Translations under genes and position numbers: made by a program
Source: Pilimelia terevasa
GTDB lineage: Bacteria > Actinomycetota > Actinomycetes > Mycobacteriales > Micromonosporaceae
DNA length: 64,000 bases
Direction: 5' to 3'
NCBI RefSeq assembly: GCF_014647915.1
Contig: NZ_BMQC01000002.1
Location: 1-64,000, forward strand
Shown here: one piece after another, positions 17,738 through 25,672 of the stretch
Position numbering within the stretch: the first letter of the stretch is position 1
How the letters are laid out: the number at the start of each line of letters is the position of its first letter
Notes under the pieces: generated by a model
Seen by the model: the letters and a program-made list of their open reading frames with translations, nothing else
What the model was told of the DNA's origin: nothing
The model's database searches: none

Positions 17738-18115
17738 ATGGACGAGCACCGACACGCCGCCGCCGGTACCACCGTGAAGCCGCCCGATCGTCGGCTGGAC
17801 GCGCGCGAGCGCGCCCTGATCCGACTGCTGCTCGACGGGCACACGGACGCGAGCGCGGCGAGGCGCCTGTGCGTCAGCGCCCGTACGGTGACGAACATCC
17901 TGCGGTCGCTCATGGACCGGCTCGGCGTCAACAACCGGTTCCAGCTTGGCGTGGCCGTCGGTCTCCGGATGCCGCCGAAGCCCGTCGCGCCTCAGCCCTC
18001 CCCCGTCAGTCAGTGCTCGGCGCAGTGTGTCAGCGCGGTGCGTACCGCGGTAGGCGTCACCTCGGCCGTACTGGTCATGAGGAAGCACCCGATCGGGCTG
18101 GACAGCAGCACCTGA
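17738..18115 (+). CDS. LuxR-type helix-turn-helix regulator (short)
   Basis: 125 residues. The GerE/LuxR helix-turn-helix covers about residues 25-70: LDARERALIRLLLDGH, RRLCVSARTVTNILRSLMDR, LGVNNRFQLGV. There is no receiver or sensor domain, so it is a single-domain regulator. The last 45 residues are less typical and overlap the antisense nucleotidyltransferase-like gene by 106 bases, so the true stop function could be affected. As the only DNA-binding protein in the island it is the likely cluster regulator (inference). Confidence 0.7.
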   Translation: MDEHRHAAAGTTVKPPDRRLDARERALIRLLLDGHTDASAARRLCVSARTVTNILRSLMDRLGVNNRFQLGVAVGLRMPPKPVAPQPSPVSQCSAQCVSAVRTAVGVTSAVLVMRKHPIGLDSST

Positions 18116-19068
18116 CCCTCGTGTTCGGTGAGGCGCGGCCCGGCAGTCCGCCGCGAACAGTCGAGGGGGTAGCCGTAGCGGATGCTCACCGTGGCGTCGG
18201 GAGCGGTCGAGCGCCGCGCCTGTTCGCGTTCGGCGGACGGAGTGAGTGCTGTCGCCAGGCGGGCGGCGCAGCAGTGATCGTCGAGGCCTTGTACCGCGGC
18301 CACGGCCGCCAGTAGCGTCCGCAGCTCGGGCGCCAGCCGACATGCGTCCGCGGCGGCGTGGAGGGCCGACATTTCGTCGGCCGGCACTGCGTCCAGCAGG
18401 ATGGCGGCGTCGAGGATGTCCCGCCCGCGGACCTCCTGTTCGAAGAGCTCTTCGGCGAGCAGGAGCAGGTTCGCGTGGACGGTGCCAGCCGGCAGGTTCG
18501 ACCGCACGCCCACCGCGGCGGCGCCACTGCTCAGCGGCACGGTCATCAGCTCCACGCCGTAGGGCTTTTCAAGCGCGGAGGAAGGGGAGACCCAGTCGAG
18601 CCCCACCGCCCAGTCCCGTCGCCCCGTGCTGTCGATGACGCTCACCCTCGCCTCGGCGTGCCGGTACAAGGCCGCCAGTTCGCCCACCGCCCCCCAGAGC
18701 GCGGCAGGGTCGGGGATCCACACGTCGACGTCGCGGCTCCAGCGTTCGACGGCCGGGGGGTACAGGGCGGCGATGGCCGACCCCTTGAGCACTGTGGTCG
18801 CGCCGTGTCCCCGGCACACGCCGACGATGCGCTCGTACGTCTGCCGCCGTAGCTCCTCCAGCTTGTCCAGCACGTCCCCGAGCTCGCCGACCGGCTCCCC
18901 CGCTGCCCGGGCCACGCTACGGACGGTGGAGCCCAGGCGGTGCTGGCAGCGGCCGGCGCGGCTCTCGACAGCGGACAGCGCCGTATCGTGGTCAAGGTCC
19001 AGAATCCGCCGCAGCAGATCCATGCTGATGTCCATCGGTTCCTCGCCGTCGTCGTCGTTTGTGGCCAT
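18010..19068 (-). CDS. Nucleotidyltransferase-fold protein (NTP_transf_5-like)
   Basis: 352 residues. LKGSAIAALYPPA then RWSRDVDVWIPD form the G-S...DxD arrangement of the nucleotidyltransferase superfamily, in the version known as NTP_transf_5 (uncharacterised nucleotidyltransferases). A helical region with LLLLAEELFEQEVRGRDILD follows. Proteins of this family recur in RiPP clusters (for example lasso-peptide loci), where their role is unproven. It is antisense to the operon, overlaps the LuxR-like gene at its 3' end and is divergent from the unknown gene at 19.2 kb. Confidence 0.75.
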   Translation of the reverse strand: MATNDDDGEEPMDISMDLLRRILDLDHDTALSAVESRAGRCQHRLGSTVRSVARAAGEPVGELGDVLDKLEELRRQTYERIVGVCRGHGATTVLKGSAIAALYPPAVERWSRDVDVWIPDPAALWGAVGELAALYRHAEARVSVIDSTGRRDWAVGLDWVSPSSALEKPYGVELMTVPLSSGAAAVGVRSNLPAGTVHANLLLLAEELFEQEVRGRDILDAAILLDAVPADEMSALHAAADACRLAPELRTLLAAVAAVQGLDDHCCAARLATALTPSAEREQARRSTAPDATVSIRYGYPLDCSRRTAGPRLTEHEGQVLLSSPIGCFLMTSTAEVTPTAVRTALTHCAEH

Positions 19069-19232
19069 TTAATAGACCCCGCAAGGATGATTGCGCCGCG
19101 CGTGAGATATGGGCAACGCGAACCTCGGTAAATGCGGAAAAGAGCAGGGAGGCGGCTTTTCCGGCGTCATGTTTTGTATTCTGGGATCAAATTCGGATAG
19201 TCGCGGTCGGTGGTGTGCGCGTGGAGGATGAC

Positions 19233-19964
19233 ATGTCCACAGAAGGGACGGCAGGGGGCGTGCTGCGCGAGGATTGCGGGCGTGTTCGGTGGCATGAGCG
19301 GACGCCGAATGTCATGCCTGACGTCGAGCTTTTTCGCCGTAGCTGGAATCGGGCGGACGTTGAGCGCCCACCCGCCCGGATATCAGTCAGCCGCGACGGC
19401 AACATCAATACCGTGGGCCGGCCGGGCGTCCATGAGGCCGACGACCTCGATCCGCGGCACCCGTCCTGGCGCGAGGCCATCGAGCCAGGCGTGTGGCCGC
19501 TGGTCGACACCCTGACCACCTCGGCGTGGTCGCTGGTGACGTATGACAGTTGCGCGGGCCACGCCTACCGGGACCCCGCCCTGCGGCCGGTCGGGCGTCG
19601 GGTGGGGCTACTGCCGCGGAGCGTGGCCGAGCGGAGCCGGGTGGAGGCCGCGCTGTGCCGTGCGGTCACCTCGGCGGCCGGCGCGCTGCCGCCGCCGGTG
19701 ACCGTGGCGGTGAGCCGCACCCACCTGTGGTGCGGCCGGACCGGCGGCGCACATGTTGTCCTTGACCTGTCGCTCGACCGGGCGCCCGGGTCCTCGTGGG
19801 CGCAGTACTTTCCGGCGCTGGACGCCGCCACGGCGGCGCTCCGGAAGGCGCTGGTGGCGCAGGCGCCCGTCGCCGGTCAGCCCTGCGGCTGCGTGCCTGC
19901 CCGGGCCCGGTGCGCGGACACCCACTCCATGGCTTCGCCCATGACCTGCGCCATGGACGAGTAG
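19233..19964 (+). CDS. Unknown protein, divergent from the nucleotidyltransferase gene
   Basis: 243 residues from the ATG at 19233, preceded by GGAGGATG; a GTG at 19221 is possible. I do not recognise the family. It has no signal peptide or membrane segment. Distinct segments are VTYDSCAGHAYRDPALRPVG, LWCGRTGGAHVVLDLSLD and a C-terminal cysteine-rich end (QPCGCVPARARCAD). Several paired cysteines hint at metal or disulphide binding, but this is speculation. Its last 88 bases run antisense through the end of the FAD oxidoreductase gene, and the cysteine-rich tail lies in that overlap, so the tail could be partly fortuitous. Confidence 0.6.
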   Translation: MSTEGTAGGVLREDCGRVRWHERTPNVMPDVELFRRSWNRADVERPPARISVSRDGNINTVGRPGVHEADDLDPRHPSWREAIEPGVWPLVDTLTTSAWSLVTYDSCAGHAYRDPALRPVGRRVGLLPRSVAERSRVEAALCRAVTSAAGALPPPVTVAVSRTHLWCGRTGGAHVVLDLSLDRAPGSSWAQYFPALDAATAALRKALVAQAPVAGQPCGCVPARARCADTHSMASPMTCAMDE

Positions 19965-21241
19965 GTCCAGTTCCCGTATCGACCGAGCGGTGTCACGCCA
20001 TGGTCGGAGAGGAACGCCCGGGCACGCTCCACAACCTCCTGGGCGGCGGGCGTGAACACGACGTAGGCGGGGTCGACGGTGAACACCTGTGCGTCGACGA
20101 GTTCGGCTCCGCCGGTACGGAGGCCGATGCGGTTCAGGCCGTCCCACACGTCGGCGATGAGCGTGTCGGCCGGGGCGCCGGGCTCGTCGGACCTCTCGAT
20201 CACCTCAGCGAGCATCCCCCAGCCGTCGTCCGGGGCGAGCTGCGGATCGAACTCCGTCATGAGGACGAGCCGGGTGAAGGGCAACGCCGGGTCGGCGTAG
20301 TACCGCCAGTGCCCGAAGTCCGCCGGCCGGCGCCCGCGTACCGCGAGGGCGACGGTGCGCACGCGGTTGTACGGCAGGCTGCGGCACTGGTCGGCGAGCC
20401 GGCGGGGCGCCTGGTCACACATCTGCACCAGGCGGGGCAGGGGCAGGGTGGACACACACGCATCCCGGTAGTGGAGCTGCCGGCGCCGGCGGCCGGCGCG
20501 CACGTGTGCCACCTGGGACGCGACGTCCACGCGCTCGACGGTATGCCGCAGCCGCAGGTCGGGCACTTTCGCGGCCAGCGCGCGGGAGAGCACCTCCATG
20601 CCCCTGCCGCGGGGTGAAGTCAGCGGCGGCCGGGGGTAGAAGCCGCGGCTGTTGTAGCCGGGGGTGCGCGACGTCGGTTCGGCGCCGCGGACCACGTCGG
20701 CCAACGGGGGCCGGGTGAGGTTCCAGTGGAATCCGGAGGTGGCGAGCTCCGCGAGCGGACGCCGCCACATCTTCCCGTTGTAGGGGAAGAAGAACAGCTC
20801 GCAGAGGGTGCGGCCGAACGCGTGCAGGAGTAGCTGACCATAGTCCTGGGGTGACTGCCGGCTTGCGTGAGCGGCGCGGATGTCGGCCAGGCAGGCGGCC
20901 CGCGCCGCCGGCTTCAACGCACCGAGGTGTAGCTGGATCGGGAAGCGCGTGGCTCCCGCAGCGGTCTCCACCCAGGAGACGGGCGGGCACGGCGCCAGAT
21001 CGGCGCCGAGTAGGTCCGTGACCAGGCGCTCCACCTCGGGGGTATGGAAGTACAGCAGGTGGATCACATGGTCGAACCAGTAGTCGCCGACCCGTTCGGT
21101 GCGCACGAGTCCACCGGCGCGGTCGGCTGCTTCGACGACGGTGGCGCCGTCGCCGAGCAGAGCGCCGACGGTGAGGCCGCTCAGCCCGGCGCCGAGAACG
21201 AGTACATCGCGGGCATCGGCGCGATCGGTTTGTCGGTTCAT
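19877..21241 (-). CDS. FAD-dependent amine-oxidase/UDP-galactopyranose-mutase-like oxidoreductase
   Basis: 454 residues from the ATG at 21241 (ribosome site GGGCGGGGGAA). The N-terminal dinucleotide fold is VLVLGAGLSGLTVG, followed by an acidic VVEAADRAGG, the amine-oxidase/protoporphyrinogen-oxidase signature. FFFPYNGKMW, RGFYPRPP and a C-terminal GRYGNWTYSSM segment recall the UDP-galactopyranose mutase/LPS-pathway subgroup. It is not in the forward operon but lies 70 bases after the small precursor candidate on the same strand, so both are probably cotranscribed. It may oxidise the peptide or isomerise a sugar; the second fits the glycosylation genes. Confidence 0.8.
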   Translation of the reverse strand: MNRQTDRADARDVLVLGAGLSGLTVGALLGDGATVVEAADRAGGLVRTERVGDYWFDHVIHLLYFHTPEVERLVTDLLGADLAPCPPVSWVETAAGATRFPIQLHLGALKPAARAACLADIRAAHASRQSPQDYGQLLLHAFGRTLCELFFFPYNGKMWRRPLAELATSGFHWNLTRPPLADVVRGAEPTSRTPGYNSRGFYPRPPLTSPRGRGMEVLSRALAAKVPDLRLRHTVERVDVASQVAHVRAGRRRRQLHYRDACVSTLPLPRLVQMCDQAPRRLADQCRSLPYNRVRTVALAVRGRRPADFGHWRYYADPALPFTRLVLMTEFDPQLAPDDGWGMLAEVIERSDEPGAPADTLIADVWDGLNRIGLRTGGAELVDAQVFTVDPAYVVFTPAAQEVVERARAFLSDHGVTPLGRYGNWTYSSMAQVMGEAMEWVSAHRARAGTQPQG

Positions 21242-21311
21242 TTCCCCCGCCCTGATTGCGGCGTGTGGTCGCGGCGCCGTACCGGCGCGCCGCGACCACA
21301 CCTCGGCGTGC

Positions 21312-21470
21312 CTACGAGACGGTGGCGCCAGTCTGCTCGGCCACGTGCATCCACGGCTTCACCGAGACCGCCGACGAATGAGCGGTCTCACGGACAGCGG
21401 CCGACTCCAGATCGAACGACTGGACCGCGGACACGAACTCGTCGAACCGCATCTTCGTTTCTTCAGCCAT
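21312..21470 (-). CDS. Candidate RiPP precursor peptide, 52 residues
   Basis: ATG at 21470 to TAG at 21312. AAAGGAAG sits six bases before the start and a good promoter just upstream. The N-terminal part (MAEETKMRFDEFVSAVQ, then SFDLES) is acidic/amphipathic like a RiPP leader. After AVRETAHSSAVSV comes KPWMHVAEQTGATVS. Trp40-Met41-His42 matches the aromatic-x-x motif that FxsB/GrrM/XyeB-type radical SAM enzymes convert to three-residue cyclophanes. There is no cysteine, so it is not a lanthipeptide or sactipeptide. The last residues do not show the FxSxx ending of FxsA. That this is the substrate is inferred from position and size, not shown. Confidence 0.65.
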   Translation of the reverse strand: MAEETKMRFDEFVSAVQSFDLESAAVRETAHSSAVSVKPWMHVAEQTGATVS

Positions 21471-21504
21471 TGCACTTCCTTTCGTGAGGTTAGAACACGC
21501 GGCG

Positions 21505-21534
21505 ACGTTAGCAATGTGCGAGCGGACCCTTCAA
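21505..21534 (-). promoter_or_regulatory. Predicted promoter of the precursor gene
   Basis: On the minus strand a -35 hexamer TTGAAG (21529-21534) and a -10 hexamer TAACGT (21505-21510) are separated by 18 bases, a fair match to the major sigma factor consensus. Transcription would begin near 21498, giving a leader of about 28 bases with the ribosome site. This divergent region would also serve the M16 block on the other strand. Confidence 0.5.
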
Positions 21535-21735
21535 TGGGCTTTCGCTATCCCGCAAGGTTCCCGGCGCGGTGACAGGTAATCGGCATCGGCGCTGTTAGCG
21601 TCCCAGTCATCCACACCAGGTCTCGGTCTATCCAGGACGCGATACCTGTCGCGTGCCGCTGCGCGTCGCCGGCTCCGCCTGCGCCGTCAGCGGACCAGAG
21701 GGAGCCCTGGTATTCATTGAGAAAGGAGCGCAGCC

Positions 21736-21798
21736 ATGATTCGTCGCCACGCCGGCCTGCTTCGTCCGCGTCTGAGCACGGACCGACTGGGTCGCTGA
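21736..21798 (+). CDS. 20-residue ORF upstream of the M16 block
   Basis: ATG at 21736 with GAAAGGAG six bases before it and an in-frame stop (TGA) just upstream, so the start is unambiguous. It encodes MIRRHAGLLRPRLSTDRLGR: strongly basic, with no aromatic residue or cysteine. A perfect 13-bp hairpin begins eight bases after its stop. It could be a translated leader peptide controlling the M16-GNAT-ABC genes by attenuation, or a second short product. It resembles in style the arginine-rich leader peptides of actinobacteria, but lacks their cysteines. Low certainty that it is functional. Confidence 0.4.
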   Translation: MIRRHAGLLRPRLSTDRLGR

Positions 21799-21805
21799 CC
21801 CGCCA

Positions 21806-21836
21806 GGCGCCGCGGCCGGAATTCGGCCGCGGCGCC
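21806..21836 (+). terminator. Perfect 13-bp hairpin between the 20-residue ORF and the M16 gene
   Basis: Arms GGCGCCGCGGCCG and CGGCCGCGGCGCC enclose the loop GAATT. No U-tract follows. Placed eight bases after the small ORF stop and 43 bases before the M16 gene, it can act as an attenuator or as a terminator of a short transcript. Confidence 0.6.
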
Positions 21837-21879
21837 GCCTCACCGCCTGTCGCGGCGGACCTGCCGGTACTAGCCGAAT

Positions 21880-23124
21880 ATGGGGCTTCGCATGACCGAC
21901 ACCATGACGCGTCACCGCCTCGATGGCGGTGTCCCCGTCCTCTCTGTCACCCGGCCGGGCCACCGGCTCACCGCCATCAGCCTGACGCTCGGGTCGGGGG
22001 CCCGCCACGACCCACCGCAGGCGGCCGGGGCGTTCCACCTGCTGGAGCACCTCCTCATGTCCGCCCCGCTGCGCGGCGGCCGGTCCGTCGCCGAGCGGAT
22101 CGAGCGGCTGGGCGGTGTGTGCAATGCGCAGACCGGACCGGAGTCGCTGGTCCTGCACGCCCAGATCCTCACCGACCACGCCCCGACGGTAGCCACGATG
22201 CTGTGTGAGGCGCTGGTGTCGCCTGTCATCGATGACGCCATCCTCGACAGCGAACGCCGGGTGGTACTCCAGGAGATCGCGGCCGCCTCAGCGGACCCCG
22301 CCGACGTCGTCCAGGACGCCATTCTCGGGGCGCTGTTCCCGCGCCACCCCCTGGGGTCCCCCGTCGCCGGTGATGTCGCCTCCGTCAGGTCCGTCACCCT
22401 CGGGCAGCTCATTGCCGCGCGGCAGGGCGCCCTGGACCACGGGCCCGTCGTCGTGTCCTGCGTCGGCGGGCTGCCCGCCGACGAGCTGCACGCCGCACTC
22501 GACGCCGGTGGCCTGACCGGGTGCCGTCCCGGCGCACCGGTTGTCCGGGCGGCTGGCGGCCGGCCCGCCCCGCTGCGCTGCGCGCCCGAGCCTGCCTGGC
22601 CGCCCACATTCGCCTGGATGATCGCTGGCGCGCGGGCACCTGCCGCCCACGACCCGGACCGCTTCGCCTCGATCCTGCTGGGCCACCTCCTCGGCAGTAG
22701 CCCGTGCTCGCTGCTCTACCGGCGGCTGCGTGGGGAGCAGGGGCTGGCGTACGCGTTCCGCGCCTGGTCGCGCAGCTACAGCGACTGCGGCGCCTGGCGG
22801 TTCATGGCCGGGGTCGACGTGGGCAACGGCCCCCGACTGCTGGACACCGTGCGGCAGACACTGGCCGAGGTCGCGCAGCAGGGACCGGACAGCGAGTCGC
22901 ACCGCGCGGCCGTGCAACAGGCCTCCACACAGGTGCTGATGGAGGCGGAGAGCTCCATCGACCGCTCCCTGTCCTCCGGAATCCACTACACGCTGACCGG
23001 ACAGATGTGGGACCCCGCCGAGGACATCAGCCACCTGCGCCGCGTGACGGCCGAAGAGGTCGCCGCCGCGGCGGCGAGCGTCCTCGACTCGCTCGTCGTC
23101 GTCACCAGGAGCGGTGGCGCGTAG
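21880..23124 (+). CDS. M16-family zinc peptidase
   Basis: 414 residues with both halves of an M16B-type subunit. The inverted zinc motif is HLLEH (His53, Glu56, His57), with Glu132 (VVLQEIAAA) as the third ligand, so the catalytic site is complete. The C-terminal half carries the RLRGEQGLAYAFRAW arginine/tyrosine segment that binds substrate. ATG at 21880; an internal ATG at 21892 is nearly as good and neither has a strong ribosome site. In PQQ and related pathways M16 proteases cut the modified precursor; here it is the best candidate for leader removal. Confidence 0.85.
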   Translation: MGLRMTDTMTRHRLDGGVPVLSVTRPGHRLTAISLTLGSGARHDPPQAAGAFHLLEHLLMSAPLRGGRSVAERIERLGGVCNAQTGPESLVLHAQILTDHAPTVATMLCEALVSPVIDDAILDSERRVVLQEIAAASADPADVVQDAILGALFPRHPLGSPVAGDVASVRSVTLGQLIAARQGALDHGPVVVSCVGGLPADELHAALDAGGLTGCRPGAPVVRAAGGRPAPLRCAPEPAWPPTFAWMIAGARAPAAHDPDRFASILLGHLLGSSPCSLLYRRLRGEQGLAYAFRAWSRSYSDCGAWRFMAGVDVGNGPRLLDTVRQTLAEVAQQGPDSESHRAAVQQASTQVLMEAESSIDRSLSSGIHYTLTGQMWDPAEDISHLRRVTAEEVAAAAASVLDSLVVVTRSGGA

Positions 23125-23963
23125 TGGCCGAGGTCAGTTTCGCCGTCGCAGACGCGTACCTGGTGACCGCCGCCGCCGCCGGCCACGTCCGACACGTCGG
23201 CGACCACGCATACAGCGCCGGGCGGTACGTGGACCCGATATCGCTGTCTCGCCAGTGCCTCATCGAGCACGCCCCACCCGTCCTGCTCGCTGACATCGGC
23301 CCGCTCGGCGCCGCTCTGCGTCAGGCCTTCCCCGACACCGACACCCTTGTGGTGCGCGCGACAGCGGACGCTGTGGTCGACGACCGGCTCCAGCCCCTGA
23401 TCACCTACGTCCGCTTCGCCGGCCCGGCCGGGAGCGGTCCGGCCGGGCCACCCGGCCCGCCGCTGCCGGCCGGCCTGGCGCTGGGCCAGGACACTCGCGA
23501 CGACGACGCGGTCCGCGGCTGGCTCGTCACGGCGCTCGCCGCCGGCAACCGAAGCCGTGGCCGGCCAGTAGACGAGGACCGGCTGGCCGAGGCGGCGGAC
23601 GCGGTCCTCGCCACGCCGGGGCGACAAAGCATCGTGCTGCGTGCCGGCACCGCCGCGATCGGCCATGCCACCATGCTCTGCGACCAGGTGGACGAAGTCA
23701 GCGGTCAGGCATACGTCGAACTGTTCGACTCCCTGGTTGACGACGACGCCGCCCGCCGACCCGGTCTGGCGGCCCTGGTGCGGGCGTGCGCCGCGGTCGC
23801 CGCTGAGCGGAACCTTCCGCTGATCGGAAACGTGATCCACCCGTCTGACAGTGCGGGCTTCGACCACAGCCGCCGGGTACTTGCCAGGCTGGTCGCGACC
23901 GGATGGCGGCCCGAGTACGTCTACTACGAGTGCCCGTGGTCGGCCGTAGGAGGCCGGCCATGA
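23124..23963 (+). CDS. GNAT-like N-acetyltransferase
   Basis: 279 residues from a GTG that shares one base with the M16 stop. The C-terminal half resembles a GNAT fold: AYVELFDSLVDDDAARRPGLAALVRACAAVA is in the place of the acetyl-CoA strand-loop-helix, then LPLIGNVIHP and a GWRPEYVYYEC end. The pyrophosphate loop is less canonical than usual. The N-terminal 110 residues are not recognised. The last stop overlaps the ABC ATPase start (ATGA). It might acetylate the product for self-protection or as a tailoring step. Confidence 0.6.
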   Translation: MAEVSFAVADAYLVTAAAAGHVRHVGDHAYSAGRYVDPISLSRQCLIEHAPPVLLADIGPLGAALRQAFPDTDTLVVRATADAVVDDRLQPLITYVRFAGPAGSGPAGPPGPPLPAGLALGQDTRDDDAVRGWLVTALAAGNRSRGRPVDEDRLAEAADAVLATPGRQSIVLRAGTAAIGHATMLCDQVDEVSGQAYVELFDSLVDDDAARRPGLAALVRACAAVAAERNLPLIGNVIHPSDSAGFDHSRRVLARLVATGWRPEYVYYECPWSAVGGRP

Positions 23964-24916
23964 CGGGCACCGGCGGGTCGATGCTTGCGGTCCGTGGCCT
24001 GAGCCGGCGCTTCGAGAGCCGCAAGGCACCCCGGCTGGCGCTGGACGACGTGACTTTCGACGTCGCCCGGGGCGAGGTGCTGGGCCTGCTCGGGCCGAAC
24101 GGTGCCGGCAAGACGACGCTCGTGCGGATCATCACCACGCTGCTACTGCCCACCTCCGGCGGCGCCACCGTGGCGGGGCACGACGTCGTCCGCGACGCGC
24201 GCGCGGTGCGTCGCACCGTAGGGCTGCTACTTGGCGGCGAGCGCGGCCTCTACAGCCGGCTGACCGCCCGCCAGAACCTGCGGTACTGGGCGGCGCTGCA
24301 CGGGTTGGACACCCGTACGGGGCGGCGGCGGGTCACCGAGCTGCTAGAGGAACTGGGCCTGTCCGACCGAGCGGACGAGCAGGTGAGGACCTACTCCCGC
24401 GGCATGCTGCAGCGGGTACACCTCGCCCGAGCGCTGCTCAGCCGCGCCGAACTACTGATCATGGACGAGCCGACCAACGGAATGGACCCCCACGCGGCCG
24501 CCGCCTTCGACGACCTCGTCCGACGGCAACGAGCCGAGGGAACGACCGTACTGCTCGCCACCCACGACATGCGTCAGGCGCAGTCACTGTGTGACCGGGT
24601 CGCGCTCATCGACGGCGGCAGGCTGCGTGCCATCGGCGCGCCGGACACACTGCTGACCGACGCCCAACTGCTGCGGACCGTCACGGCGCGGGGGTTCCGT
24701 GCCGAGCTGACGCCGGCCGTCAGGGCCATCGGCGGAGTGCTCGTCCAGTCCGACGACGACAGTGAGCTCGTCGCCCGCGTGACCGATGGTGCCGCGCTCG
24801 GCGCACTCCTCAACGCCCTGGTCACCGTGGGCATCAACGAGATCTCGGTGACGCCGCCTTCCCTGACCGAGTTGTACCGCGCTCGGATCAGCGACCGGGA
24901 CTTCCAGCTCCGGTGA
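23960..24916 (+). CDS. ABC-2 transporter ATP-binding protein
   Basis: 318 residues. Walker A GPNGAGKTT, Q-loop region, ABC signature YSRGMLQRVHLARAL (a variant of LSGGQ), Walker B ELLIMDEPTNGMDP and the H-loop ATHD are all present. The C-terminal 100 residues resemble the regulatory extension of drug/antibiotic exporters of the DrrA/CcmA group. ATG at 23960 behind TAGGAGG. It energises the two permeases that follow and probably exports the mature peptide. Confidence 0.92.
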   Translation: MTGTGGSMLAVRGLSRRFESRKAPRLALDDVTFDVARGEVLGLLGPNGAGKTTLVRIITTLLLPTSGGATVAGHDVVRDARAVRRTVGLLLGGERGLYSRLTARQNLRYWAALHGLDTRTGRRRVTELLEELGLSDRADEQVRTYSRGMLQRVHLARALLSRAELLIMDEPTNGMDPHAAAAFDDLVRRQRAEGTTVLLATHDMRQAQSLCDRVALIDGGRLRAIGAPDTLLTDAQLLRTVTARGFRAELTPAVRAIGGVLVQSDDDSELVARVTDGAALGALLNALVTVGINEISVTPPSLTELYRARISDRDFQLR

Positions 24917-25665
24917 CGACATACCTCTCGACCCAGTGGCGCCTCGTCGCCAGCCAACCCGGCCTGTTCGCCACCTTGGCCATCATGCCGCTCTACTCTC
25001 TGGTCTTCTACACGACACTGCGTGCACAGGACCGGCCCGACCTGGCGCCCATCGTCGCGCTGACGACCTTCGGCATGAGCATGTGGGCGCACGGCATGTT
25101 CGTCGCCTCAAACATCGTGGAGAACGACCGCCGCGAAGGGGTCATCCAGCAAGGCCTGCTCACCCCGGCCGCCTACCAATGGTCGATGGTCATCCGCATC
25201 ATCGGGACCACCGCCCTCAGCCTGGTGGCCCTCGCCGAGGTGGTCGTCATCGGCGTCCTCCTGGGGTTTTCGACGGTCCCGGAGTCGGTGACGTTGTGCG
25301 TCCTGGTCGCGATGCTGCTGGTGCTGGGGACCGCTGGCGCGGCGCTGCTGGTCAGTGCGCTGGGCGTCCGCGTCCAGGCCATTCGGTCGCTCCAGAACGC
25401 GTTGACCTACCCCTTCTACCTGCTCGGCGGGCTCATCCTGCCCGCGGACTGGCTGCCCGAACCGGTGCATTGGCTCACGCGAATCTTCTTCCTCAGTCAC
25501 GGATTCCGCCTGTTGCAGGACGCCGCTGCCGGACACGTCACCGACGTGACCTCCCGCCTGGCTGTGCTCCTGCTGCTGGTACTGGCGCAGCTGTTGGTCG
25601 GCGCCTGTGCGCTGGCGGTCGTACTGCGCGCAGCGCGCGCCGGTCGAGTACCGCTGTACGGGTGA
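24913..25665 (+). CDS. ABC-2 transporter permease
   Basis: 250 residues with about six hydrophobic segments, e.g. LFATLAIMPLYSLVFYTTL and LAVLLLLVLAQLLVGACALA. An ABC-2-type GG(L)ILPADWLPEPVHWLTRIFF motif lies before the last helices. GTG start inside the ATPase stop (GTGA). It forms the membrane half of the exporter with the next gene. Confidence 0.88.
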   Translation: MTTYLSTQWRLVASQPGLFATLAIMPLYSLVFYTTLRAQDRPDLAPIVALTTFGMSMWAHGMFVASNIVENDRREGVIQQGLLTPAAYQWSMVIRIIGTTALSLVALAEVVVIGVLLGFSTVPESVTLCVLVAMLLVLGTAGAALLVSALGVRVQAIRSLQNALTYPFYLLGGLILPADWLPEPVHWLTRIFFLSHGFRLLQDAAAGHVTDVTSRLAVLLLLVLAQLLVGACALAVVLRAARAGRVPLYG

Positions 25666-25672
25666 GACGGCG

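Noticed and set aside
21312-21470. Lanthipeptide, lasso or sactipeptide identity for the small precursor
   Set aside because: No cysteine in the peptide and no LanB/LanM/LanC, B1/B2/C lasso genes or YcaO nearby.
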